NCBI GenBank assembly: GCA_900541725.1
Contig: UQLB01000026.1
Location: forward strand, 1-27,633
DNA from: an uncultured Collinsella sp.
GTDB lineage: Bacteria > Actinomycetota > Coriobacteriia > Coriobacteriales > Coriobacteriaceae
Direction: 5' to 3'
DNA: 27,633 nt
Below are positions 7,030-14,370 of this stretch, in pieces; position 1 is the stretch's first letter; each line of letters begins with the position of its first letter. The notes under the pieces are model-generated. The model did not search any database. It had not been told where the DNA came from and worked only from the letters and a program-made list of their open reading frames with translations. The position numbers and the translations under genes are program-made.

Positions 7030-8313
7030 CTAAATGGTTTCCAAGAAAGCCTCAATCCTGGTTTGCAGTTGACCGGCGTCCTCGCCGGCGTAGTCGGTCG
7101 TGATGTGCATAAACGGAATGCCCGCCTCCTCGGCGGCCTTCTCCACGGCAAACGACTCCATCTCGTAGAGCGTGCAGAACTGCAAGGCCACGTCGACGAT
7201 ACCGTCGACATGCAGGTCCTTGGCCATCTGGACAATGTCCTTCATACGCTGGTCGTTGGGCGTAAAGACGGCGCAGTTGATCTTAAAGTAGCGCTCGGCG
7301 ATGGCGTCGAGCATCTCGTCGACCGTCTCGCCGGACTCGTCGACCAAATCCTTGTAGTAGCGCGAGCCCGTGCAGGACTCCTCGCCTACCACAACGCCGC
7401 CGGCCTTCTCAATGAGGTTGAACAGCTTCCAGTTGGGCACGGCCATGGGCGTGCCGGTGTACAGGATGCGCTTGGTCCCCTTGGGCGCCACGCCCTCGCC
7501 GGCTTCAACGCGCTGCTCGCACTCGGCGGCCATGTCGTTGATGGCGCCGGTCAAGCGCGGCGTGTCGTCCATAAAGGCGGCTTGAACGGTCAGCAGGCTG
7601 TCGAGACCGCTGATGGGCGCTGGGTCGGCAGCGCGCGTGGCAGCGAGGCGCTGCAGGGCGCGACGCTTCTCATTGACGGCGTGGATAGCGGCCTTCAGAC
7701 GCTCAGGCGTAATCGTAACGCCACACTCTTCCTCGATCTTGGCGGCGAGCTTTTTGACCTCGGCCTTCCAAGTCACGAGCGTCGACTCATCGTGCACGTT
7801 GGGAATATCCATAACGTACATGTTCTTTTGCGTGGCAAAGAACTCGTAGGCCTTCTTCTTGCCATCGCAGGTGTTCTCGCCTACCACCAGGTCACTCGAC
7901 TCAATGTAGGGGCAGACCTCGCCCAGCTTAAAGCCGGCAAAGCTCTTGATGAGCGGACAAGTGTTGCGTGGCAGGTGCTCCTCAACCTTATCGGTTGCCC
8001 AATCGGCACCCGAGCACAGACCCACGGGAATGCCGTCACAGGCAAGTACAATCTCCTCGGGAACGTACACGCAGAACGAACCGACGATCTTGGTGGCCTC
8101 GCCAGCCTCCTTCTTGTCGAGCATCTCCTTAATACGGCCACTGTGGATGTTGGTGGCCACAAAGTCCAGGTAGGACGTGGACTTGGGGCGATTGTTCTGC
8201 GTCAGGAACATATCGCCGTACATCTGGCCCACGGCGCCCAGCAGCATATCGTGGTCGGCAAGATTCATGCCGAGGCTCTCCCACATCGGATGGAAATCAA
8301 ATTCTTCAGCCAT
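7030..8313 (-). CDS. 2-hydroxyacyl-CoA dehydratase / double-cubane-type protein, paralog 2
   Basis: 427 residues, homologous to paralog 1 but with about 40 extra N-terminal residues. Cysteines C81, C100, C119, C134 and C149 lie in SFCVYVP, LCSGAD, NTCPLIKS, VCPYIESSD and GENTCDGKKK, with the same spacing as in paralog 1. Other matching pieces are KINCAVFTPND and LQFCTLYEMES. The sizes 427, 387 and 254 for the three genes would suit an alpha, beta and activator set as in lactoyl- or hydroxyisocaproyl-CoA dehydratase. Two independent homodimeric double-cubane proteins sharing one activase is the alternative. The ATG at 8313 is preceded by GAGGGGA. It is the first large gene of the module and has a long leader (8314 to about 8643). 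Confidence 0.88.
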   Translation of the reverse strand: MAEEFDFHPMWESLGMNLADHDMLLGAVGQMYGDMFLTQNNRPKSTSYLDFVATNIHSGRIKEMLDKKEAGEATKIVGSFCVYVPEEIVLACDGIPVGLCSGADWATDKVEEHLPRNTCPLIKSFAGFKLGEVCPYIESSDLVVGENTCDGKKKAYEFFATQKNMYVMDIPNVHDESTLVTWKAEVKKLAAKIEEECGVTITPERLKAAIHAVNEKRRALQRLAATRAADPAPISGLDSLLTVQAAFMDDTPRLTGAINDMAAECEQRVEAGEGVAPKGTKRILYTGTPMAVPNWKLFNLIEKAGGVVVGEESCTGSRYYKDLVDESGETVDEMLDAIAERYFKINCAVFTPNDQRMKDIVQMAKDLHVDGIVDVALQFCTLYEMESFAVEKAAEEAGIPFMHITTDYAGEDAGQLQTRIEAFLETI

Positions 8314-8361
8314 GACGGTTCCCCTCTCGAACCAAATACGGATAGCTACGGTATTGCTGCA

Positions 8362-8393
8362 CGACGGACGGCGATTGCCCGGCCGTGCTCAAA
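8362..8393 (-). other. Hairpin in the leader of the dehydratase module
   Basis: Minus-strand GCACG pairs with CGTGC, with an inner GGC-AATC-GCC tip, about 50 bases before the paralog 2 start codon. It has no U-tract, so it is not an obvious terminator. It may be part of leader control. Confidence 0.35.
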
Positions 8394-8472
8394 CCCGGAA
8401 TTTTAGGGAACCTGCTTTGCGGTCGATTATTTAGTTGTGCGTCGTCTCTCCCGGAGCCGTGAACATACCTGC

Positions 8473-8541
8473 TCATATGCGACTCCGAGCCATATACAGG
8501 GCGCGCGCGGCAACGCGGCGAATGTATGTCGTCTGCGGCAT
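8473..8541 (-). CDS. Possible 22-residue leader peptide or small protein
   Basis: A 22-codon ORF in the leader of the dehydratase module, starting ATG at 8541 and ending TGA at 8473. Its AAGGAGG, 8 bases upstream, is one of the best ribosome sites in the window. The peptide starts MPQTTYIRRVAARAL and is basic, with five arginines and no acidic residue. A second, 11-codon ORF (start 8467, MFTAPGE...) follows almost at once with a weaker site (GCAGG). The peptide is not recognised. Either it is translated for its effect on the downstream mRNA, or it is a real small cationic protein, or the ribosome site is chance. Confidence 0.35.
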   Translation of the reverse strand: MPQTTYIRRVAARALYMARSRI

Positions 8542-8649
8542 GTGCGCACCCTCCTTAACCAGTCAAGGTCAACTATATCAGCGGTCATCGTCCAGACGAA
8601 CACCGTTGACATTCGTACGACAGCCTCGCGTGCCGTCGTTTAATAAATA

Positions 8650-8677
8650 ATTATCTTGATTGATAAGAGTCTGTCAT
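8650..8677 (-). promoter_or_regulatory. Candidate promoter and operator of the dehydratase module
   Basis: On the minus strand ATGACA (8672-8677), a 16-base spacer and GATAAT (8650-8655) each match the sigma70 consensus at five of six positions. The inverted repeat TTATC-TTGATT-GATAA (8651-8666) covers the -10 box and most of the spacer, a typical repressor site. Transcription from here would give a leader of about 330 bases containing two hairpins (near 8580-8640), the small ORFs and the 8362-8393 hairpin. This is an AT-rich island in a GC-rich region. Confidence 0.5.
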
Positions 8678-8742
8678 CCCTCATTCGGCAAGCGGCAAGA
8701 CAAAGCCGCCGAGGCTTATATCCCCGACAGCATTACCCGGCG

Positions 8743-9813
8743 CTATCGACAAACCAGGTGGATCCTACTCGCATCGAAGTGCATGCGCAGCGTCTCGCCT
8801 GCTTGCGGCAGCCCGTCGGCAGCAACGTTCACTTTGTTGACCTTCCACTGCAGACGCGTGGGCGCATCAGCGCGCGGCACGTCCAGCAATACCAGCCGCT
8901 CAAAGCGCGAATCGCTCACACGGGCCACGTGCAAATCATAGCTGTTGCGCCCCCGCTCAGCGCGATTGTCAACATGGAAGTAGCTTGCGCGAATGCCCAG
9001 GAACGCCACAGTATCGGGAACCTCACGACCCACGTTAAAGCTCATGCCCCAGTCGAGAGCCTCGACTTCCTCGTCGCCGACCTTGCGCGCCCGGCTTGTG
9101 TTCTTGCAGCCCGTCAGGCGCAGCGCCGCCAGCGTCTGCGGACGGCGGACCACGTCCTCGACGGAGCCGATCTCCTCAACATGCCCGTCGTGCATCACGC
9201 AGATGCGCTGGCACAGGCGGCACGCTTCGTCGATGTCGTGGCTCACGTAGAGCACGGTGCGGTTGCATACATCGAACAGGTCGAGCATGTTTTGCTCAAG
9301 CGCGCTCTTGAGATACGCATCGAGCGCGCTCATGGGCTCGTCGAACATAAAAATGCCCGGATGCGCCGCCACCATACGGGCAAGCGCCACGCGTTGCTGC
9401 TGCCCGCCCGAGAGTCGCGCGGGATAGCGATCGACAAAATCGGCCAGACCGAAAATGCCCAAATAGCGCTCGGCGAGCTTTTTGCGCGCGGCGGCGTCGC
9501 CAGCATCCTTTACACCGGCGCATACGTTATCGGCCACCGTCATGTTGGGAAACAGCTGATAGTTTTGAAACAACAGGGCGCATTTTCGCTCCTGGGGTGA
9601 CAGGTTGATGCCAGCCGCCGAGTCAAAAAAGGTCACGCCGTTGACGACGATCTTGCCCTCGTCGGGCGTCTCCACGCCGGCAATGCAGCGCAGCGTGCAG
9701 CTCTTGCCGCAGCCCGAGGCACCAAGCAGCGCCACACGCTCCTCGCCGGCCTCAAGCTGCATATCGAGCATAAACCCCGGATAGCGCTTTTTTATGTCCA
9801 GAACGAGTGACAT
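8743..9813 (-). CDS. modC: Molybdate ABC transporter ATP-binding protein
   Basis: 356 residues. It carries Walker A GASGCGKS (31-38), Q-loop FQNYQLFP, signature LSGGQQQR (134-141), Walker B IFMFDEP (154-160) and the switch histidine in SHD (H192). The C-terminal part (about 225-356) is a divergent TOBE/Mop-like region typical of molybdate and tungstate importers. It hydrolyses ATP to drive uptake through ModB. The ATG at 9813 lies 3 bases after the modB stop, and GGAGG inside the modB end serves as its ribosome site. Molybdate rather than tungstate or sulfate is inferred from the neighbouring modA, modB, moeA and mogA. Confidence 0.92.
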   Translation of the reverse strand: MSLVLDIKKRYPGFMLDMQLEAGEERVALLGASGCGKSCTLRCIAGVETPDEGKIVVNGVTFFDSAAGINLSPQERKCALLFQNYQLFPNMTVADNVCAGVKDAGDAAARKKLAERYLGIFGLADFVDRYPARLSGGQQQRVALARMVAAHPGIFMFDEPMSALDAYLKSALEQNMLDLFDVCNRTVLYVSHDIDEACRLCQRICVMHDGHVEEIGSVEDVVRRPQTLAALRLTGCKNTSRARKVGDEEVEALDWGMSFNVGREVPDTVAFLGIRASYFHVDNRAERGRNSYDLHVARVSDSRFERLVLLDVPRADAPTRLQWKVNKVNVAADGLPQAGETLRMHFDASRIHLVCR

Positions 9814-9816
9814 GGC

Positions 9817-11259
9817 CTATCGACCTCCCTGCATAGCGGGCTCATCGCGCATGAGCTCGGCCAGTGCCTCGCGATCGATACGCAAGGCATCACCGCCCGC
9901 CGGGTCGAGTGAATCGCCCTGTCCGGCGAGATCTTTGGCCTGCTTACGTTCCGCACGGGAAAGGCCACGTTCGCGGTATTTTTGCGAATGCGCCGTGTAC
10001 ATGTTGATGAACAGGATGACTAGGAAGCTGAACGCTATTACGACCACGACCCAAAAGAGGGCCACCGACGTATTGCCGCCCATCCATTCAAAGTAAATCG
10101 CAATGGGAATGGTCTGCGTAATACCGGCATAGTTGCCCGCAAAGAACAGGGTGCAGCCAAACTCGCCCATGGCGCGGGCAAAGGCGAGCACCGTGCCGGC
10201 GGCAATCGAGGGCCAGCCGAGCGGCATCATGAGTTTGGTGAAGATGCGTCGCTCGGACCAGCCCAGCGTGCGCGCCGCATCGAGCATTTGCGTGTCGAGG
10301 CTCTCAAAGGCGCCGAGCGCCGTACGGTAGACCAGGGGAAACGATACCACCACGGCAGAGATCACCGCCGCCGGCCACGTAAAGACAATCGAGACGCCGT
10401 GCGCGATAAGCCACTGGCCCACCCCGGTCGAGCGGCCAAACAGCATAAGGAGCAGAAAGCCGCAGACCGTGGGCGGCAACACCATGGGGATGGTAAAGAC
10501 CGAGTCGAGCAGGCCCTTGATGCGACTCGAGGTGCCCATGGTCTTCCACGCGGCAAACAGGCCCAGCGCAAAGGAGATCAGCAGGGCAAGGCCGCTCGTT
10601 TTAATGGACACCCAAAACGGTCGGTAGTCGATGCCGCCCAATAAGGAGGCCAGAGAGGTCAAGGGCCCCTGCTCATCCCGCAACACGACAGACGATGCTT
10701 CTACCATTTGAGCGCTATCAAGCCAACGCGCGCCGCCTTTGGCATCACCCGAGGCTGATGCAATCACCACATAGCGGCCCCCATCCGCACCGCGCTCGTC
10801 AAAGCCATAGGTATACCCGCCGGCATCAAACGTTGTTTCCGCCGTGACATACCAAGGAAGATCCACGTCCCCTAGCTGCGCACCTCCCATACAGTTTGCG
10901 CTGTCGAGCTCACAGACGAGGGCCTTGAGACCCGATACGCACTCGTTGTTCTGCGGATCCAATCCATACCTCTCGATCGCCTTGGGCGATATCCACACCA
11001 CAACGCGATCGGCAGCAGGCGCCACTACAAGGTCCACGTCCTCGTCAACGGGAAACCGGTAGCCCTCAGGCTGGCCCTCCATGGCACGAGCGGTCCCCTT
11101 GGCCAACCGCTCAAAACCCTCGATCCCATAGGAAAGCCCATGAGCAGTCGCAGCAACCTGGGCCCCGTCCTCAGCGTCCCCAGCAAACGCAAATCCCGGC
11201 ACCCAGCAAAGCGCGAAGGTCAAAGCACAGGCGACAAGGATGCGGAATCTATTAAGCAC
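9817..11259 (-). CDS. modB: Molybdate ABC permease with an extra N-terminal extracytoplasmic domain
   Basis: 480 residues from a GTG at 11259 (GGAG six bases upstream); an earlier in-frame start would overlap modA. Ordinary ModB is about 220-230 residues. Here residues 1-27 look like a signal peptide (hydrophobic, ending GFAFAG), and about 28-212 form a soluble domain with three cysteines (C107, C116, C123). From 214 to about 440 comes a normal ModB core: several membrane segments, the EAA loop DAARTLGWSERRIF and the RAMGEFGCTLFFAGN motif. A charged tail of about 40 residues ends it. The extra domain is not recognised. It could receive ModA or bind ligand outside. It lies between modA (68 bases upstream) and modC. 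Confidence 0.88.
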   Translation of the reverse strand: MLNRFRILVACALTFALCWVPGFAFAGDAEDGAQVAATAHGLSYGIEGFERLAKGTARAMEGQPEGYRFPVDEDVDLVVAPAADRVVVWISPKAIERYGLDPQNNECVSGLKALVCELDSANCMGGAQLGDVDLPWYVTAETTFDAGGYTYGFDERGADGGRYVVIASASGDAKGGARWLDSAQMVEASSVVLRDEQGPLTSLASLLGGIDYRPFWVSIKTSGLALLISFALGLFAAWKTMGTSSRIKGLLDSVFTIPMVLPPTVCGFLLLMLFGRSTGVGQWLIAHGVSIVFTWPAAVISAVVVSFPLVYRTALGAFESLDTQMLDAARTLGWSERRIFTKLMMPLGWPSIAAGTVLAFARAMGEFGCTLFFAGNYAGITQTIPIAIYFEWMGGNTSVALFWVVVVIAFSFLVILFINMYTAHSQKYRERGLSRAERKQAKDLAGQGDSLDPAGGDALRIDREALAELMRDEPAMQGGR

Positions 11260-11327
11260 GAAAAGCTCCAAGCGAATATAAGGACGGAGTGAGACACAAA
11301 ACGATGGAATTATCGCGCCAAGCCGCA

Positions 11328-12203
11328 CTACGCGGAAAGCTCAAAGCCGTACTTAGCCCAAATCTTCTGAGCCTTCCTGTTGGACAGACAGAAGTCGATG
11401 AACGCCTTGGCTTCGTCGGCGTGCTCAGAGCTCTCGGCAACGGCACCCGGATACACGATGGGCTTGTGCGAATCCTCGGGACACACAAAGGCCTCCTCGA
11501 TGCCGTCGTAGCGGAAGATATCGGAGCTGTAGACAAAGCCGGCCACGCAGTCGCCCGTGGACACATAGGCGGCGGCGGTACCAACTTTGTCGGCCAGGGC
11601 CACCTTGTCGGCGAGCTCGGGCGCGTACTCGCCGTCGTCGCCCTCGGTACCGGTATAGAGGCCCACGGAAGCCAGCGCCTGGTTGGCGTACTTGCCGGCG
11701 GGGACGGTCTTGGCGTCGCCAATGGCGATCTTACCGTTCAGGTTCGCGACGTCGGCGATGGCCTCGACCTTGGTGTCGGAGCCCTCGGCGCGAATGATCA
11801 CGAGATCGTTGACGAACATGTCCTCGCGGGTGTCGGTGTCGACGAGCTCGGCGGTCTCAGCGTCATCCATGGTGCCCTTGGAAGCGGTGATGAGCACGTC
11901 GACCGTGGCGCCGGCCTTCATCTGCTCGACGAGGTCGCCGGAGGCCTTAAACTGCGTGTCGGCAAAGGTGGTGCCGGTTTGGTCGGTGTAGAGCTCCTGA
12001 ACCTCGGGCAGGGCCTTCTCGAGGGAGTTAGCGGCAAAGACCTGCAGCTCGACGGTTTCCTTCTTGGAAGAGGCCTTGGCGGAGCCGACATCGGATCCGG
12101 CCGGCTCGGACGTCTTGCTGCCCGAACAGCCGGCAAGACCAAGGCCGGCAGCGGCGACAGCAGAAAGCGAAACGAATCCGCGGCGAGAAACCATATCGAA
12201 CAT
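11328..12203 (-). CDS. modA: Molybdate-binding lipoprotein (periplasmic-type ABC component)
   Basis: 291 residues. The N-terminus has a twin-arginine-like SRRGF followed by a hydrophobic stretch and a lipobox LAGC, so it is probably a lipid-anchored exported protein. The mature part begins with ELQVFAANSLEKALPEV, the usual ModA start (VFAASSL type), and carries KASGDLVEQMKAGATVDVLITAS. It binds molybdate (or tungstate) outside the membrane and hands it to ModB. The ATG at 12203 is preferred to an in-frame TTG six bases upstream, because AAAGGG lies six bases before it. First gene of modABC, with its own promoter and operator. Confidence 0.93.
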   Translation of the reverse strand: MFDMVSRRGFVSLSAVAAAGLGLAGCSGSKTSEPAGSDVGSAKASSKKETVELQVFAANSLEKALPEVQELYTDQTGTTFADTQFKASGDLVEQMKAGATVDVLITASKGTMDDAETAELVDTDTREDMFVNDLVIIRAEGSDTKVEAIADVANLNGKIAIGDAKTVPAGKYANQALASVGLYTGTEGDDGEYAPELADKVALADKVGTAAAYVSTGDCVAGFVYSSDIFRYDGIEEAFVCPEDSHKPIVYPGAVAESSEHADEAKAFIDFCLSNRKAQKIWAKYGFELSA

Positions 12204-12250
12204 GTTCAACCCTTTCGAACGCTATGCCCGGGCACCCCGCCTCGGGCTTT

Positions 12251-12266
12251 AATCTGCAATCAGATT
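12251..12266 (-). promoter_or_regulatory. Second inverted repeat and -10 box upstream of modA
   Basis: AATCTG-CAAT-CAGATT (12251-12266) is a perfect 6-bp inverted repeat. A minus-strand TATAAT overlaps it at 12264-12269 but lacks a good -35. It lies between the main mod promoter and the start codon, where a second operator or a short RNA hairpin would act. Confidence 0.35.
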
Positions 12267-12296
12267 ATACTTCTGCGCGAATAATGATAGTGAGAT

Positions 12297-12325
12297 ATTA
12301 TTCTCGTCAGAGAATATAGTTTCAA
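12297..12325 (-). promoter_or_regulatory. modABC promoter with palindromic operator in the spacer
   Basis: On the minus strand TTGAAA (12320-12325), exactly 17 bases, then AATAAT (12297-12302). The spacer is largely occupied by the perfect palindrome TATTCTC-GTCA-GAGAATA (12299-12316; plus-strand spelling). That placement, between -35 and -10, is where a repressor blocks RNA polymerase. The sequence does not resemble the E. coli ModE site, and no regulator gene is in the window. Confidence 0.6.
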
Positions 12326-12356
12326 GTTACCGTGCACCTCGGCGTCGATTCGGCGG

Positions 12357-12393
12357 AAAACAAAGGCGGAGCAGCCGTTCAGGTCGCCCCGCC
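12357..12393 (-). terminator. Intrinsic terminator after mogA
   Basis: On the minus strand GGCGGGGC pairs with GCTCCGCC (8 bp with one G-U) around a 13-base loop, followed by TTTGTTTT. It lies 13 bases past the mogA stop and upstream of the mod promoter, so moeA-mogA and modABC are probably separate transcripts. Confidence 0.7.
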
Positions 12394-12406
12394 GCAGGTA
12401 AACCGC

Positions 12407-12886
12407 TTAGTTGGTATGTCCGCCGCCCGCCGTCATCTGAGCCGCATGCTCCAGCTGGTCTGTTATGGCCTCCCAGCTTTCGCGGGCGGCCTTCGTAGAA
12501 CCGGGAAAGTTTACGACAAGTGTATGACCTCGTTGCATGCAAATAGCGCGCGAGAGCATGGCGCGGCGCGTCTTGGTCATGGAGTAGGCACGAATTGCCT
12601 CGGCAATACCCGGCACATCGCGGTCGCAGACGGAACGCGTCGCCTCGGGCGTTACATCGCGCATCGAAAGCCCCGTGCCGCCGCAGGTGAGCACGACATT
12701 GGCGTGGCACTCATCGGCGGCTTCCATAATGGCATCACCGATCTCGCTGACGTCGTCGCGCACGACCACATGTGAGGCGACCGTCCAGCCCTGTGCCTCG
12801 ATAAGTTCCTCGAGTGCGGCTCCGGCCTCATCCTGCAAAAGATCGCGTGTGTCCGAGCACGTCACGATCGATATCTTCAGCTCCAT
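12407..12886 (-). CDS. mogA: Molybdopterin adenylyltransferase-type protein (MogA/MoaB family)
   Basis: 159 residues. The MoCF-biosynthesis motifs TCGGTGLSMRDVTPEAT (about 68-84) and VVNFPGSTKAARE (about 124-136) are present. The family adenylylates molybdopterin, activating it so MoeA can insert molybdate. MogA and MoaB proteins are hard to separate by sequence; at this length and next to MoeA the adenylyltransferase role is likely. The ATG at 12886 is preceded by GGGGGA five bases away; the longer upstream ORF overlaps moeA and is rejected. The start lies 10 bases after the moeA stop. Confidence 0.9.
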   Translation of the reverse strand: MELKISIVTCSDTRDLLQDEAGAALEELIEAQGWTVASHVVVRDDVSEIGDAIMEAADECHANVVLTCGGTGLSMRDVTPEATRSVCDRDVPGIAEAIRAYSMTKTRRAMLSRAICMQRGHTLVVNFPGSTKAARESWEAITDQLEHAAQMTAGGGHTN

Positions 12887-12896
12887 AGCATTCCCC

Positions 12897-14159
12897 CTAC
12901 AACACGGCGCCCTCGGGCAGGTCGACGCGAACAACGTCCACGGCATCTCCCGCCTTGAGCTCGCACGGTCCTTCGTCAATACGCAGCAGGCAGTTCGCAC
13001 GCTGCATAGTTCCAAGCAGCGCCGAATTCTGTGTCTTAGCCTCGGTCACCAACAACTCACCGGTCTCGGGGTCGCGCAAAACCGTGGCGCAATCGAAGAA
13101 GCGGCGATGCTGTCGCTTTTTCACGCCGTGCGTGAGCGTCGCCTGCTGCACGGGACGCGCAACCTCGGCAAAACCGCGCATCTTGCGAATCGCCGGACGG
13201 GCAAGCATCTCAAAGCCCACATACGCCGCGGCCGGGTTGCCCGAAAGCCCCAGGTAGGGCTTACCCCCGAGCAAGCCAAACGTGATGGCCTTGCCCGGAC
13301 GCATCGAGATGCGGTCAAACAGCACCTCGCCCTCACGCCGGACGAGCGCCGTCACATAGTCGTAATCGCCCGCCGAGGCGCCACCGCTCGTAATGACAAA
13401 GTCGCACTCCTGCACGGCACGATGCACCAGCTCGGCGATCGCTTGCTCATCATCGGGCGCAATGCCGTAGAACACGGGCTCCGCGCCGGCATCGAGTGCT
13501 TCGGCCATCAACGCCGACGAGTTGGAATCGCGAATCTGCCCGCGCGCCGGCAGCTCACCCGGCGCGACCAGCTCCGTGCCCAGCGAGATAATGCCCACGC
13601 GCGGAGCGGCATGCACCTTCACGTTCGCATACCCGGCGCTCGCCAGCAGGCCGGCGCCCGCCGGAGCCACAACCTCGCCGGCGCGCATCACGACGTCGCC
13701 GGCATGAGCTTCCTCAGCAGCCGAGCGAACGTTCTCCCCCACCTTGGCCGGCGCCGAGAACCTCACACGCGAGCCCTCGTTGCCGTCACCGTCGAGCACA
13801 TCAACGATCTCATACTTCACCACGGCATCGGCACCTTCGGGTACCGGCGCGCCCGTCATGATGCGGACCGTCTCGCCCGCGCCGATTGCGCCCTCAAACA
13901 CATGGCCCGCGGCCTCGTGTCCGATAACGTCGAGCGTCACCGGCGCCTCGCCAGATGCCTGCGCCAAGTCCGCCGAGCGCACGGCATATCCGTCCATAGC
14001 GCTGTTGGCAAACGGCGAGATGTCGATATCGGCCACCGCGTCCTCGGCCAAGGGAAAACCAGCCGCCTGCCACACGGGAATCTCGATGAGATCCGTCGGA
14101 GCAACGTGCGACAAAACAATCGACTGCGCATCCTCCAACGGTATGAGTTTCTCTGCCAT
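12897..14159 (-). CDS. moeA: Molybdopterin molybdenumtransferase
   Basis: 420 residues, the usual MoeA length. Recognised motifs in order are SAMDGYAVR (substrate-binding loop), MTGAPVPEGADAVV, then the MoCF domain with SLGTELV, TSGGASAGDYDYV and LSGNPAAAYVGFE, and a C-terminal beta domain ending DVVRVDLPEGAVL. It inserts molybdate into adenylylated molybdopterin, completing the molybdenum cofactor. The ATG at 14159 has GAGG five bases upstream; a GTG two codons earlier is less well placed. It is co-transcribed with mogA and diverges from the CLC-type gene. Confidence 0.95.
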   Translation of the reverse strand: MAEKLIPLEDAQSIVLSHVAPTDLIEIPVWQAAGFPLAEDAVADIDISPFANSAMDGYAVRSADLAQASGEAPVTLDVIGHEAAGHVFEGAIGAGETVRIMTGAPVPEGADAVVKYEIVDVLDGDGNEGSRVRFSAPAKVGENVRSAAEEAHAGDVVMRAGEVVAPAGAGLLASAGYANVKVHAAPRVGIISLGTELVAPGELPARGQIRDSNSSALMAEALDAGAEPVFYGIAPDDEQAIAELVHRAVQECDFVITSGGASAGDYDYVTALVRREGEVLFDRISMRPGKAITFGLLGGKPYLGLSGNPAAAYVGFEMLARPAIRKMRGFAEVARPVQQATLTHGVKKRQHRRFFDCATVLRDPETGELLVTEAKTQNSALLGTMQRANCLLRIDEGPCELKAGDAVDVVRVDLPEGAVL

Positions 14160-14216
14160 ATGCACCTCTTAATGCCACGGCGCACAACAGGGGCGCCAAT
14201 TCTTTATGCTTGTCTC

Positions 14217-14224
14217 AGTATAAT
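14217..14224. promoter_or_regulatory. Overlapping divergent -10 boxes between moeA and the CLC gene
   Basis: The sequence AGTATAAT reads TATAAT on the plus strand (14219-14224) and TATACT on the minus strand (14217-14222). No convincing -35 box is seen on either side. A second plus-strand TATAAT at 14335-14340 lies 30 bases before the CLC start codon. I see no fluoride riboswitch in this 211-base gap. Confidence 0.35.
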
Positions 14225-14370
14225 CCCCCGACGCACGACCGCGACTCGGCCTGTACCCGCAAATACACCTGTCGGTTGCAGGCCGCGAAACAGAATGGAA
14301 ACCAACCCACCGGCTCGTCGCGTTTACCGCGTTTTATAATTGCTTGCGTTGCAACCTAAAAGAGGAACGT

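Noticed and set aside
6601..8406. 601-residue plus-strand open frame
   Set aside because: It is antisense to the two well-supported HgdB-like genes, has no recognised motif, and follows from GC-rich codon usage on the other strand.
11289..12284. 331-residue plus-strand open frame
   Set aside because: It is antisense to modA and crosses the mod promoter; no family resemblance.
12204..12356. Molybdenum-cofactor riboswitch upstream of modA
   Set aside because: The leader is short and AT-rich, with only small palindromes and no multi-stem conserved core.
14166..14370. Fluoride riboswitch upstream of the CLC gene
   Set aside because: The conserved GGNGAUGG-type start and matching pseudoknot sequence were not found.
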